NCBI RefSeq assembly: GCF_000217955.3 | Contig: NZ_AFOY02000029.1 | Coordinates: 1 to 64,000, forward strand | Reading direction: 5' to 3' | Origin: Pseudomonas fluorescens HK44 | GTDB lineage: Bacteria; Pseudomonadota; Gammaproteobacteria; Pseudomonadales; Pseudomonadaceae | DNA: 64,000 nucleotides | Part shown: in pieces, positions 44,754 to 53,117 of the stretch | How positions within the stretch are numbered: the stretch's first letter is position 1 | How the letters are laid out: each line of letters starts with the position of its first letter | Made by a program: the position numbers and the translations under genes | The notes under the pieces: generated by a model | Told to the model about the DNA's origin: nothing | Databases searched by the model: none | Seen by the model: the letters and a program-made list of their open reading frames with translations, nothing else

Positions 44754-45083
44754 ATGCGCAAAAAATTCTTAGCTCTCTTGGCGACTTTGGCATTTGCCGG
44801 TGTTGCCCAAGCAGGCGCGCAACCCCCTACTGACTTTTCGTATGGGCAAAACAGTGATGAGGATGCTTGCGGGGCAACTCTCTGTCTGCTTGGCATGTCC
44901 CGCGACGGTGATTGCGACAAATATCTCAAGCGCTATTTCAGCATCGTGAAATTCAAACACGGCAACTTCAGTCCTTCACGCACTGCCGCTGCTCGCGGTG
45001 ATTTCGTGGCGCAATGTGTTGATGATCAGGCTGGGGCCAAACAAGCAAACGATAAGTGGGGAGGCTCGCGCTATGGTTTCTAA
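44754..45083 (+). CDS. TrbM/KikA-like secreted protein
   Basis: The product is 109 residues with a signal peptide (LALLATLAFAGVAQA) and the TrbM pattern of spaced cysteines: DACGATLCLLGMSRDGDC, YLKRYFSIV, then DFVAQC. TrbM-like proteins accompany many P- and T-type transfer systems; their exact role is not settled. Its end overlaps the nuclease gene by 11 bases. Confidence 0.78.
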   Translation: MRKKFLALLATLAFAGVAQAGAQPPTDFSYGQNSDEDACGATLCLLGMSRDGDCDKYLKRYFSIVKFKHGNFSPSRTAAARGDFVAQCVDDQAGAKQANDKWGGSRYGF

Positions 45084-45678
45084 GTTGCACGCCGTCCGCA
45101 TTTTTGCCTTCTCCTCGTTCTTAGGCTTGGTGTCTCCAATTGCCTGGGCGGACCAGTCAACGGACGCCCAGCCTTCAGCGGCGGCGGTCGATGTTGACGG
45201 TGCACGTCGCATCGAGGTGGGGTTTTCTCCGGAAGGATCTGCCCGCGACCTGGTACTGCGAACCATCGATTCAGCCTCCAGCTCGATCAGGCTCTCGGCC
45301 TACGTGTTTACCAGTCCTGATGTAGCGAAAGCATTGATCACAGCGAAACAGCGCGGGGTCGATGTGGCGGTGGTTGCTGATTACCAGGGCAACCTGCAGG
45401 GCAACGGCTCGCGGGCGGGGAAACACGCGCTGTCACTCCTGGTACGTGCTGGCATACCGACGCGCACGATCAGCACTTACGCAATTCACCATGACAAGTT
45501 CATCGTTGTGGATGGCAAAGCGGTAGAAACCGGAAGCTTCAACTACTCCGCTGCCGCCGCCAAAAGCAACAGCGAGAACGCATTGGTGGTTTGGAATGAT
45601 GCCGATCTCGCCGAGCAATACCTGAACCACTGGCAAAGCCGGTGGGATCAGGGCAAAGCTTTCAAACCACAGTATTGA
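45073..45678 (+). CDS. Secreted phospholipase D-type endonuclease (Nuc-like)
   Basis: The product is 201 residues with a signal peptide ending near PIAWA and one HKD motif, HHDKFIVVDGKAVETGSFNY (His, Lys and Asp with the following GS). This matches the dimeric endonuclease Nuc of IncN plasmid pKM101 and relatives. It is expressed with the transfer genes; its natural role in conjugation is unclear. Confidence 0.88.
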   Translation: MVSKLHAVRIFAFSSFLGLVSPIAWADQSTDAQPSAAAVDVDGARRIEVGFSPEGSARDLVLRTIDSASSSIRLSAYVFTSPDVAKALITAKQRGVDVAVVADYQGNLQGNGSRAGKHALSLLVRAGIPTRTISTYAIHHDKFIVVDGKAVETGSFNYSAAAAKSNSENALVVWNDADLAEQYLNHWQSRWDQGKAFKPQY

Positions 45679-45692
45679 GCGAGGGTCTACCA

Positions 45693-46175
45693 ATGGACAA
45701 AGACGAAAACCCAATGGACAAGGATCGAACGCAACAGGGTGAACGTGGTGCTTATCAGCTGACTGGAGGCAAGCGACCTGGTGAGAACGTGGCGGAGCAT
45801 GTGAACGCTTCGCCACGGAATGCCGAAGACTGGGCAACCGATCACAAGCGCAGTAGTGAGCCCTCCTTCGAACTGTTTCAAAAGTACGGTCCAGCTATTC
45901 AGCCTGACATTGGCAGGGCCTACGAGGGCCCAATCGTTCACCGCGACTCCCAGTCGTTTTATCAAGCATCGCGGGTCAATGGTTACGATGTTTTGATTGA
46001 ACACAAGCGCACGTCGCTCAACAGCGTGCAAGCCAACGTGTTCACCAGTGACAGGTCAGTGAGCATTCGTTATGTGTCTGAAAGCGTCGGCATAGCGAAG
46101 CCTGCCATGGAGCTGGATGGGCAAAGATCACCGGAACACCTGCCGAAAGGCGCCGCTGGAATAGGGCGGGTTTAA
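45693..46175 (+). CDS. KfrB-like C-terminal domain protein (copy 1)
   Basis: From ATG 45693 the protein has 160 residues. The N-terminus is polar and low-complexity (MDKDENPMDKDRTQQGERG). The C-terminal half (AYEGPIVHRDSQSFYQASRV, LIEHKRTSL, RSVSIRYVSESVGIA) resembles the KfrB-type domain found on plasmid proteins. The next gene has the same domain. Function unknown; soluble and probably cytoplasmic. Confidence 0.55.
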   Translation: MDKDENPMDKDRTQQGERGAYQLTGGKRPGENVAEHVNASPRNAEDWATDHKRSSEPSFELFQKYGPAIQPDIGRAYEGPIVHRDSQSFYQASRVNGYDVLIEHKRTSLNSVQANVFTSDRSVSIRYVSESVGIAKPAMELDGQRSPEHLPKGAAGIGRV

Positions 46176-46222
46176 ACCGCGTTCAATAGCTGCAGATCTA
46201 AGACAGATAAGAGGATTAGGAC

Positions 46223-46861
46223 ATGGCCAAAGAAGACGTTACTCAGACCACCTACACCATCAATCAGGAAGGCAAAGAGCGTCAGGTATTCACTGACGCA
46301 AAGGCCGCTGGAGAAGCGTGGTTCAAGGCTGACTTGAGCAATAAACCGATGATCCTGGTACAGGAGCCCGGTGATCGTGCGAAAATGTACGCTGGCACCG
46401 GTGTGCATGAAGGTAAGCCATACAAGGATTTGCCGTTTGATAATGCACCTGGTGCAGCTGATTTCAAGGCGTCGTTCAAAGGCGCTCTTGAGCTGAGCAA
46501 AAAGGAGCATGCCGGTGCTGCAGCTGGTAAGCCTGCAGAACCAGAACTTGCCAATTCAAAACCGAAGGATATGCCTGCGTACGAGCGCGCTGTCGCTGGC
46601 AAAACCTACGAAGGCAAGGTGGTTGGGTTCAAGGAGAACCAAGTCATACAGCAGATCGTGAACGGTGATCGCGTCACGCACATTGCGCATGATCGCTCCG
46701 CGCTGAGCAGTGCAAAGTCCGGCCTTGTCCACCCTGGCAAAGACTTGTCCATTCGTTACCCTTTCGCCGGTGTGGGCATCGTCAAAGATCGTCAGCTGCA
46801 GCATGAACAAAAGGTGCCTTCGCACCAGCCCAAGGGACTTGGCGGAATGGGCCGAGATTGA
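46223..46861 (+). CDS. KfrB-like C-terminal domain protein (copy 2)
   Basis: The product is 212 residues, starting MAKEDVTQTTYTINQEGKER. The N-terminal 70 residues form a second compact domain, with KPMILVQEPGDRAKMYAG. The C-terminal part (GKTYEGKVVGFKENQVIQQI, VTHIAHDRSAL, KDLSIRYPFAGVGIVKDRQ) has the KfrB-like pattern and ends HQPKGLGGMGRD, parallel to LPKGAAGIGRV of copy 1. It closes the operon: a strong terminator follows 19 bases later. Confidence 0.6.
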   Translation: MAKEDVTQTTYTINQEGKERQVFTDAKAAGEAWFKADLSNKPMILVQEPGDRAKMYAGTGVHEGKPYKDLPFDNAPGAADFKASFKGALELSKKEHAGAAAGKPAEPELANSKPKDMPAYERAVAGKTYEGKVVGFKENQVIQQIVNGDRVTHIAHDRSALSSAKSGLVHPGKDLSIRYPFAGVGIVKDRQLQHEQKVPSHQPKGLGGMGRD

Positions 46862-46879
46862 ACCTAGGTAGATTTTAAG

Positions 46880-46903
46880 AAAAGGGGGCTTTGCCCCCTT
46901 TTT
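46880..46903 (+). terminator. Terminator of the conjugation operon
   Basis: AAAAGGGGGC (46880-46889) and GCCCCCTTTTT (46893-46903) form a perfect stem with a three-base loop and U-run. The following 286 bases to 47189 have no gene; they are GC-rich with further dyads such as CCAGGGG-GCA-CCCCTGG (47158-47174). Confidence 0.85.
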
Positions 46904-47189
46904 GCTGCCTTCGATAAATGCGATTCCGCGCCATGCTGTCAGAACGTAGCGCGGTCAAGTGGAATGGCGGGGGCCCCGCCGAAGGTGGGTCCCGCCTCCG
47001 CAGGACCGCCGCAGGCGTATTCTGCTTGACGGTGCGCAGTGACCCCCAGTCTGCGCCGGGGTGTGTGGGGTAGCTTCACCACCCCGCGCACCTGAGGCCT
47101 GGGCGACCCCAGCGAGTTGACAAGGGCAGCGCCCTTGGTGTTGCTTTGTTCTGCCGTCCAGGGGGCACCCCTGGCTGCCAGCGGCGATC

Positions 47190-47771
47190 CTAGCTCTGCT
47201 CGGCAATCACCTTGTTTCGGAATTCGATAGCGCGACTGATGGAAACGCCGGACAATGATTCGTAACCCAGCCACGGACCGACATAGTTTTTTAGCTGTGC
47301 CGTGGTTGGCTGCTTCGGTAATGGATCAGCAGGCGCACGCCCCAACGCTTCGCGCCAGTTACGAACCGTTGTTCTTGAAACGCCTGCAAGATCTGCCACG
47401 TCCTGGTCATGCACTATGCCCAAGAGCGGCTTGTAGCGACGTAACGGATGGTTGACCGGGAAACGCTTCGGCTTTGGGAGTGGGGGCGGTCCCGGCTTGG
47501 CCTTGACCCCTAAAGATTTGCGGTATTGATCAACGCTGTAGGCAGAAACCCCGCAAAGGCGCGCTACAGTTCGAGTTGATTCTATGCCCAACAAATGCCG
47601 GTAGGGCTCGATGGCCATTCTTACATTCCAAGCTTCGATATCGAATAGCTGACGCCGGTAACGAATTACGTTTTTTGTCGTACCGACAAGCTGAGCCAAG
47701 TCCTCGTCTCTCATGGTCCCCAGCTTGCAGTCATACCACCTGGCCTGGCCTATATTCTTCCAATCAGCCAT
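47190..47771 (-). CDS. Tandem helix-turn-helix DNA-binding protein
   Basis: The product is 193 residues made of four related units of about 45 residues: KLGTMRDEDLAQLVGTTKNV, LLGIESTRTVARLCGVSAYS, LLGIVHDQDVADLAGVSRTT and a degenerate WLGYESLSGVSISRAIE. Each of the first three is a homeodomain-like HTH followed by an R-x-x-L tail (YRRQLFD, YRKSLGV, WREALGR). A proline/lysine hinge (KAKPGPPPLPKPKRF) separates units two and three. The protein lies directly upstream of the relaxase C-terminal part in gene order (it follows it in transcription), so an accessory oriT-binding or regulatory role is plausible. I know no named family. Confidence 0.65.
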   Translation of the reverse strand: MADWKNIGQARWYDCKLGTMRDEDLAQLVGTTKNVIRYRRQLFDIEAWNVRMAIEPYRHLLGIESTRTVARLCGVSAYSVDQYRKSLGVKAKPGPPPLPKPKRFPVNHPLRRYKPLLGIVHDQDVADLAGVSRTTVRNWREALGRAPADPLPKQPTTAQLKNYVGPWLGYESLSGVSISRAIEFRNKVIAEQS

Positions 47772-47847
47772 AAAATCCTGTCATCTAAATGCGAAAGGTT
47801 CCGGCAATACCGGAACCCCATATTCTCATCACAATTCAAAAAATCAT

Positions 47848-50292
47848 CTACACGCCTGATTTACCTGCGCTCGGTCCGTCCAGAGCGGAACGCTGTTTGC
47901 GTTCCAGCGCCTTACCGTCCAACACCGTGCGCGGCTTGATGGACTCGTTACGCTGACGCTCTCGCGCCTGCTGCAATGACAGGGCTGTAGTTTTGTCGTA
48001 TCGGTTTGCAATGGCGGCAGGCAATCCGGCTATTGAGTCGGTATAGATGCGCGCTTCGTGTCTTGCCCGGCTGATGGCCACGTACCAAAGGTTTTGTGAG
48101 GTTGTCCGGCTTTTCGTGTTGATGGAGATCATCACTCGATCATTTGTAAGACCTTGGGCGCTGTGGACGGTAGCGGAATAGGCGTGCTCTAGATGCAATG
48201 GTCGGTTAGTTGGAAGGGCCACTACTCGTTCTGGCGTGCCGTCTTTCTCTTTGAGGGATGCCAGCTCGATGACGCCATTGGCGTTCCCAACAACCCGCAT
48301 TCGGTCGCCGTTGGTGAGATCCAGTTTCTGATCATTACGGGTGATCCGCACCAGATCGCCAACGGAAAATTCAGGTTTCTCAAGGTTGTACACGCTGAGC
48401 TTGGTCAGCTTCCGAGGATTAAACTCGACGCGGTTCCCGTTCTTGTCTTTTACCACCAGCACGTTTCCGGGCAGGGCCTGGTCAACGGTATACAGCTCCC
48501 CTCGGGACAAGCCAGTTCTTATGTAATCCTTCTCGGGCTGTACGATCATTCCCTTTTTGTAGCTTGGAGCGTACCGTCGTTCGGCTTGTGTGGTGTCGAC
48601 GCGGTTGAGCGTCGGCAGCTCTTTCCCGTTGCCTACGAGGCCAAGCGACTCCCTTGTCATTGCGTTGATCTGTTTGCGGTCCTTGTTCGTACCGGCGACG
48701 ATCAATACTTCTTTGCGTTCTTCCGGCGTCAACGACATGTAGTCACGAACGATGGCTTGGTGCCGTTGGCCAGGCTCCCGGAATTCTTCAACATGATTGA
48801 CATGCTCAAGTGACTTTCCCGGGTTGCCATCAGCCGCATGCTGAACAGCAATTTTTAGTTCCTGGTTCTTCTGTCGCTGAATTTCCTTGATCCGCGCAGT
48901 TTGCATACCGTTCTGCTGCAACTGGGCGAATGGTTTGCCAGCCTCGATAGCTTCCGTTTGTTTGGTGTCGCCCAGCTGGACCAGTCGGGCGCCGGACTGC
49001 TCGATGATTCGCATCAGATGCTCCATCTGGCGTGCGCCGACTACACCTGCCTCATCGAGTACGACGATTGTCCGCTCGTCCAGCTTCTTGTCTTTGGTAT
49101 GGAAAAAGCTGGCGAGTGTGTGAGCGTCCAACCCTTCGTTTTTCAGTGCGGTTACTTGGTTGCCGTAGGGTGCCAAAGCAACGACACGGAAAACCGCATC
49201 GGTCGTTGTAGTCCGCTCGGTCATGGCGTTGTTGACTGACTCGATCAGCTTAACAGCGCGATCAACTGAGTAAGTTTTGCCGGTTCCTGCGTCGCCCTGG
49301 ATGCCAACAAATCGGTTGCTCGTACTGACGATCACTTCCACGGCCTGGTACTGGCCTGCAGATAGTGTTGAGCCCTCAAGTGCTTTTGCTACCTGCTCCT
49401 TGCTCAACAGCGGCGCGACTAGGCCACGTCCGCTGCGCTCGATAGCGAGGATCGCCTTTTCTCGTTTCAACGCCCGTTGAGTGGTGTACCGTTTTTCAGC
49501 TTCAACCAAAGAGCCACGGGTGATCGCCATCTTGACGTACTGCTGGGCTTCCTTGTCAGTCCAGCCCTTTTGTTCTTTCAGCAATGCGCGCCACCCAGCA
49601 GGTGACAGCGCCGTCCCATCCTTACCTGTGGCCATCGTGTAGGTTGGTGGAGATTCGATAAGCGTTCCCTGTTTCACCAGACGCTTGATTTCATCGTCGA
49701 CTTCGGATGGCGATGCCAAGCCAACAGCGCGCCGTAGCGCAGCTGTGCGCAGATCAGACTCGCCGACAACCTGCTCACGTTCGGTCAAGTGGTTTATGGC
49801 GTATTGCACCACTGCTTGGCCAGCGGTGATGCCTTCCGGCAGGTTGTGTTCTGCATGGATGCTCTCTGAGCGCCTACCGTACTCGCGGTTATCAAGCTGA
49901 CTGCGGCCGCCGAACTCGATACCTAGATCTCGCGCCTTGATGACCCAGTATTCTTTGACCAAATGACGGTCGCGCTCGTCTTTGCGTGGCCTGGTGGCCA
50001 TCGCAATAATTTGTTTCTCCAAGGCCGTGGCGTTGCTTCGTGTTTTCCCGTCCTTGGCCAACGCTTCCTCGATCACCTTGGACCGGCTCGAAAACGCCTC
50101 GATCTGGTCCCTCGAAATATGGGCCAGCTCGAAATTCCCGTCTTTGTCCAACACCCGAATTTCATAGCCCAGCTCGCGCAGCTCCTTGGCCAGCTCGCCC
50201 TTGTACATGGCGTCGATCTGCGGTTGGATCTTGAAAATATCGTCGTTGTGTATTGCTCGCCATTTACCGTCTGCACGCCGTGTCGCGTTCAT
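47848..50292 (-). pseudogene. MobF (TrwC/TraI-like) relaxase, helicase part only
   Basis: The frame of 814 residues begins at VVMNATRRADGKWRAIHNDD. In TrwC-type relaxases this lies inside the relaxase domain, just after the metal-binding HTH motif. Here the residues before are from a transposon (junction near 50300). The catalytic tyrosines and first histidines are therefore gone. The rest is intact: a SF1 helicase with Walker A QGDAGTGKTYSVDRA near residue 333, Walker B TIVVLDEAGVVG near residue 410, and motif V/VI region ATVHSAQGLTNDRVMISINT and LWYVAISRARHEARIYTDS. It might still be made as a helicase but cannot nick oriT. Confidence 0.85.
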
Positions 50293-50342
50293 GACTACGT
50301 GTAACGACCTGCAAACGAAAACGTTCCGACCTGCAATCAGCG

Positions 50343-50470
50343 CCGTTTTCGACCAGGATTAACTGCGACTGTCCGGCCCGGCAAACCAGCGTTAGCTGCG
50401 AATGAACCTGCATTGTTCCGCACCAACCTGCATTCCATCGTCGCCAACCAGCATTAACTGCAAGTGAGAG
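50343..50470. repeat. Cluster of degenerate 20-bp repeats (transposon end?)
   Basis: Similar units stand in a row: CCAGGATTAACTGCGACTG (near 50352), CCAGCGTTAGCTGCGAATG (near 50387) and CCAGCATTAACTGCAAGTG (near 50448), with shorter AACCTGCATT pieces between. Multiple subterminal repeats of this kind mark the ends of IS21-like elements. They lie right beside the break in the relaxase gene. No istA or istB is attached here. Confidence 0.5.
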
Positions 50471-50549
50471 GATCTTGTGGGTAGGGATCACAGGTTTCCG
50501 CACAGACTTAATGCCATGTTTGCCAACGAGCGGATTCCCCCGGAATTTT

Positions 50550-50665
50550 TGTCACATTATGATCCTTACTAACCCTTTACATGTCTTAGACTAGGTGACG
50601 GGTTAAGTGACAATTTTTGACGGTCAGAGCTTTCCGACTCAAACTGTCACTTAATCGAACGTATA
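50550..50665. promoter_or_regulatory. Likely res site of the adjacent resolvase
   Basis: Inverted TGTCA/TGACA motifs repeat: TGTCACATTA (50550), AAGTGACAATTTTTGACGG (near 50605) and a longer dyad TGTCACTTAAT...ATATGTGACA (50645-50672). Three dyads before a serine resolvase gene is the layout of a Tn3-type res site. Confidence 0.55.
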
Positions 50666-50681
50666 TGTGACAGGTGAAGAG

Positions 50682-51296
50682 ATGTTGATCGGCTATATGC
50701 GAGTGTCAAAAGCGGACGGATCCCAATCCACCGATCTGCAGCGCGATGCACTGATCGGCGCCGGGGTGAGTCCTTCACATCTCTACGAGGATCTGGCTTC
50801 AGGCCGACGCGATGATCGACCGGGGTTGGCTGCTTGCCTGAAGGCCCTCCGTGAAGGCGACACGCTGCTCGTGTGGAAGCTCGATCGGCTCGGCCGCGAT
50901 CTACGCCATCTGATCAACACCGTGCACGCCCTGACTGCGCGTAGCGTGGGATTGAAAGTCCTGACCGGTCACGGTGCGGCGGTCGACACGACGACTGCCG
51001 CGGGCAAGCTTGTATTCGGTATTTTTGCTGCGCTGGCCGAGTTCGAGCGGGAGTTGATTTCCGAGCGCACGATGGCAGGATTGGCATCGGCACGAGCACG
51101 CGGCAGGAACGGCGGGCGGCCGTTCAAGATGACCGCAGCGAAACTGCGATTGGCCATGGCGTCGATGGGGCAGCCGGAAACCGTGGTTGGCGGTCTGTGT
51201 GAGGAACTCGGCGTCACTCGACAGACATTGTACCGGCACGTCTCGCCACAGGGCGAGTTGCGTCCAGATGGCCTGAAGTTGCTTTCACGGGGCTGA
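50682..51296 (+). CDS. Serine resolvase (Tn3-family TnpR type)
   Basis: From ATG 50682 the protein has 204 residues: MLIGYMRVSKADGSQSTDLQ with the catalytic Ser9, WKLDRLGRDLRHLIN, AEFERELISERTMAGLASAR, and a C-terminal HTH (CEELGVTRQTLYRHV). It is intact, unlike the copy at 8591. It probably belonged to the transposon that truncated the relaxase gene; no matching transposase is in the window. Confidence 0.88.
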   Translation: MLIGYMRVSKADGSQSTDLQRDALIGAGVSPSHLYEDLASGRRDDRPGLAACLKALREGDTLLVWKLDRLGRDLRHLINTVHALTARSVGLKVLTGHGAAVDTTTAAGKLVFGIFAALAEFERELISERTMAGLASARARGRNGGRPFKMTAAKLRLAMASMGQPETVVGGLCEELGVTRQTLYRHVSPQGELRPDGLKLLSRG

Positions 51297-51398
51297 TCTT
51301 GACCTGGAGGCGAATGGCTCACTACGGCCCAGAGTGTATAAAAACGCCTCCGCGAACCCTTGCTATGATTTCTGAGGATTTCATCGCAGGGATCGCCC

Positions 51399-51446
51399 AT
51401 GAAGCGCTTTATTCAAGGTGAACACCGTGGTCAAAGCACCTTGCTT
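51399..51446 (+). pseudogene. IS1182-like transposase start fragment
   Basis: ATG plus MKRFIQGEHRGQSTLL (16 codons) matches the usual beginning of IS1182-family transposases; then similarity stops at once. Upstream sequence (51310-51398) is the expected leader of such an element. The rest to 51619 has no family I recognise. Confidence 0.5.
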
Positions 51447-51619
51447 GCCGATTGGGTGCCAAATACCACCTTGTGGACAGCTTTCACCGGTGTTTGCTGT
51501 GGTTCCTGCTGGCAGTGCCATGGTGTTTCTCCAAATGAACAGCCGCGATTGGCTGCTCATTCGATATGGTGGCTTTTTGCCAAATATCCAGAGCAAAGGT
51601 CACGGAAAATGCTACAGCC

Positions 51620-51937
51620 CTACTCGATGGGCGTGATCGCCACCAGCTCGACGTACCGGTACTTGGCTTGCTTGGCCAGTGTCCTGGCTTGCTGCTCGGC
51701 GTCGAAGCGGCTCAAGGTATCGGCCTCATGGGTCAACAGCGTGGTTTCGCCTTCAAACTCTTGGCTGACACACAACGTGACCCGCAGCTTGGGCGTGCGC
51801 GCTTTCGCCTTGGCCGGGGGGCGCGGTTTTGGCGTGGCGGCCACCGCCGTTGGCTGAGGCGAGGGTGAAGGGGAAAGAGGCGCGACATCCAGGCCCAGCG
51901 CTTGACGCATGTCATCCTCGGTCAATCCGCTGCTCAT
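51620..51937 (-). CDS. Hypothetical accessory protein
   Basis: From ATG 51937 the protein has 105 residues: MSSGLTEDDMRQALGLDVAP, a long low-complexity Pro/Ala/Lys linker (PSPSPQPTAVAATPKPRPPA), and a small C-terminal alpha/beta part (LRVTLCVSQEFEGETTLLTH; AKQAKYRYVELVAITPIE). Similar proteins occur on Pseudomonas plasmids and islands without known role. Confidence 0.5.
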   Translation of the reverse strand: MSSGLTEDDMRQALGLDVAPLSPSPSPQPTAVAATPKPRPPAKAKARTPKLRVTLCVSQEFEGETTLLTHEADTLSRFDAEQQARTLAKQAKYRYVELVAITPIE

Positions 51938-52082
51938 GGTCAGCACTCCATCGGTGAAAAAGCGCGTTTATATGGCAAGCGCACAGGAGCTGCAAGCCGC
52001 AGACACGGAAGCATATTGTCTGTCCCCTAAATCAAAGTCGTAGGGCTCCGCCCTACCACGGGCAACGGTCGCGCCCGCCGAG

Positions 52083-52424
52083 TCACACCTCAGAGCAAGG
52101 CGGGGTCATCCCTTCATGTGATAAAGACGGGTCGTGCTTGCGCTGCGTCAACGAGTCCTCTAGTAGCTGCATCGCTTCGGCCAGCGCTGCGTGTTGGTAG
52201 CGCAATTCTGCTAGAAATGATCTGTTCGGCTTCAAATGGGGAAAGTAACGCGCCAGGCCAGGCCGGTATGATTCCATCATGCACTTTACGGCCAAATGAA
52301 GGTCTTCCTTAGTCACACCAGACGCGACCGCCAATGTCCCTTGGATCTCAGCCGACGATGCCGTTTCCATCCAGAACAGCAGGTCGAGGTAATTTTTCAG
52401 CTCTCGTTCTTTGCGTTCGTCCAT
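52083..52424 (-). CDS. Hypothetical protein
   Basis: From ATG 52424 the protein has 113 residues: MDERKERELKNYLDLLFWME, then helical segments (LAVASGVTKEDLHLAVKCMM; ELRYQHAALAEAMQLLEDSL). No domain is recognised. It is more GC-rich than the fleN/cheY block that follows. Confidence 0.45.
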   Translation of the reverse strand: MDERKERELKNYLDLLFWMETASSAEIQGTLAVASGVTKEDLHLAVKCMMESYRPGLARYFPHLKPNRSFLAELRYQHAALAEAMQLLEDSLTQRKHDPSLSHEGMTPPCSEV

Positions 52425-52682
52425 GCTGATAATCCTCAAATGTCCATTTCGTCTGGCGTGTTTACATCGTCTAACGAGCGGCACTGTTCCGCTTTGCACA
52501 ACAACCCGGAACCGGTCGGTATGATCGAGGCAGCAGCTACGTAGAGTTCGCGGCTGAATACCATTTCCGGAAGACTCAATTTACCTAAATTGAGAATGTC
52601 CTGTAGTTTAATTATTTAGCCTAAATTCTTTTTGACCAATAGATTAAAAAATCTATTATTTAAATTCACTAAGCGAAACCAC

Positions 52683-53057
52683 CTAATTATTAATGCGTTC
52701 AAAAATTTTTTCAATTTTTTCTTTTAATACTTGCGCAGTAAAGGGCTTGATTACGTAACCGTTCACTCCAGCTTGGGCGGCTTTGATGATCTGTTCACGT
52801 TTAGCTTCGGCGGTCACTATTAAAACCGGAAGGTGTTTTATACGATCGTCAGCACGCACATAACTCAAAAGATCGATACCGGACATACCAGGCATATTCC
52901 AGTCAGTGATTAGAAAATCGAAACTGCCGTTTTTCAGCATCGGTAGCGCAGTCGTTCCGTCATCTGCTTCATACGTGTTAGTGAATCCAAGATCACGCAA
53001 CAGGTTTTTTATGATCCGTCGCATCGTTGAAAAGTCATCAACGATGAGGATTTTCAT
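52683..53057 (-). CDS. cheY: CheY-like chemotaxis response regulator
   Basis: From ATG 53057 the protein has 124 residues, a single receiver domain: MKILIVDDFSTMRRIIKNLL with the acidic pair, the phospho-acceptor Asp in FLITDWNMPGMSG, Thr/Ala (LIVTAEAKREQI) and the Lys in NGYVIKPFTAQVLKEKIEKI. This is a true CheY pattern, including the Phe-rich switch end. It lies 60 bases after fleN. In chromosomes fliA stands between fleN and cheY; here it is missing. The block is AT-rich compared with the backbone. Confidence 0.9.
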   Translation of the reverse strand: MKILIVDDFSTMRRIIKNLLRDLGFTNTYEADDGTTALPMLKNGSFDFLITDWNMPGMSGIDLLSYVRADDRIKHLPVLIVTAEAKREQIIKAAQAGVNGYVIKPFTAQVLKEKIEKIFERINN

Positions 53058-53117
53058 GTTTTTATTCAATGTAACCTCTAAATAATTTTCACTATTTACA
53101 TCAATTGAACGCACTTT

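Noticed and set aside
50343..50470. Degenerate 20-bp repeats as a CRISPR array
   Set aside because: Only three or four imperfect units with uneven spacing, located at a transposon junction.
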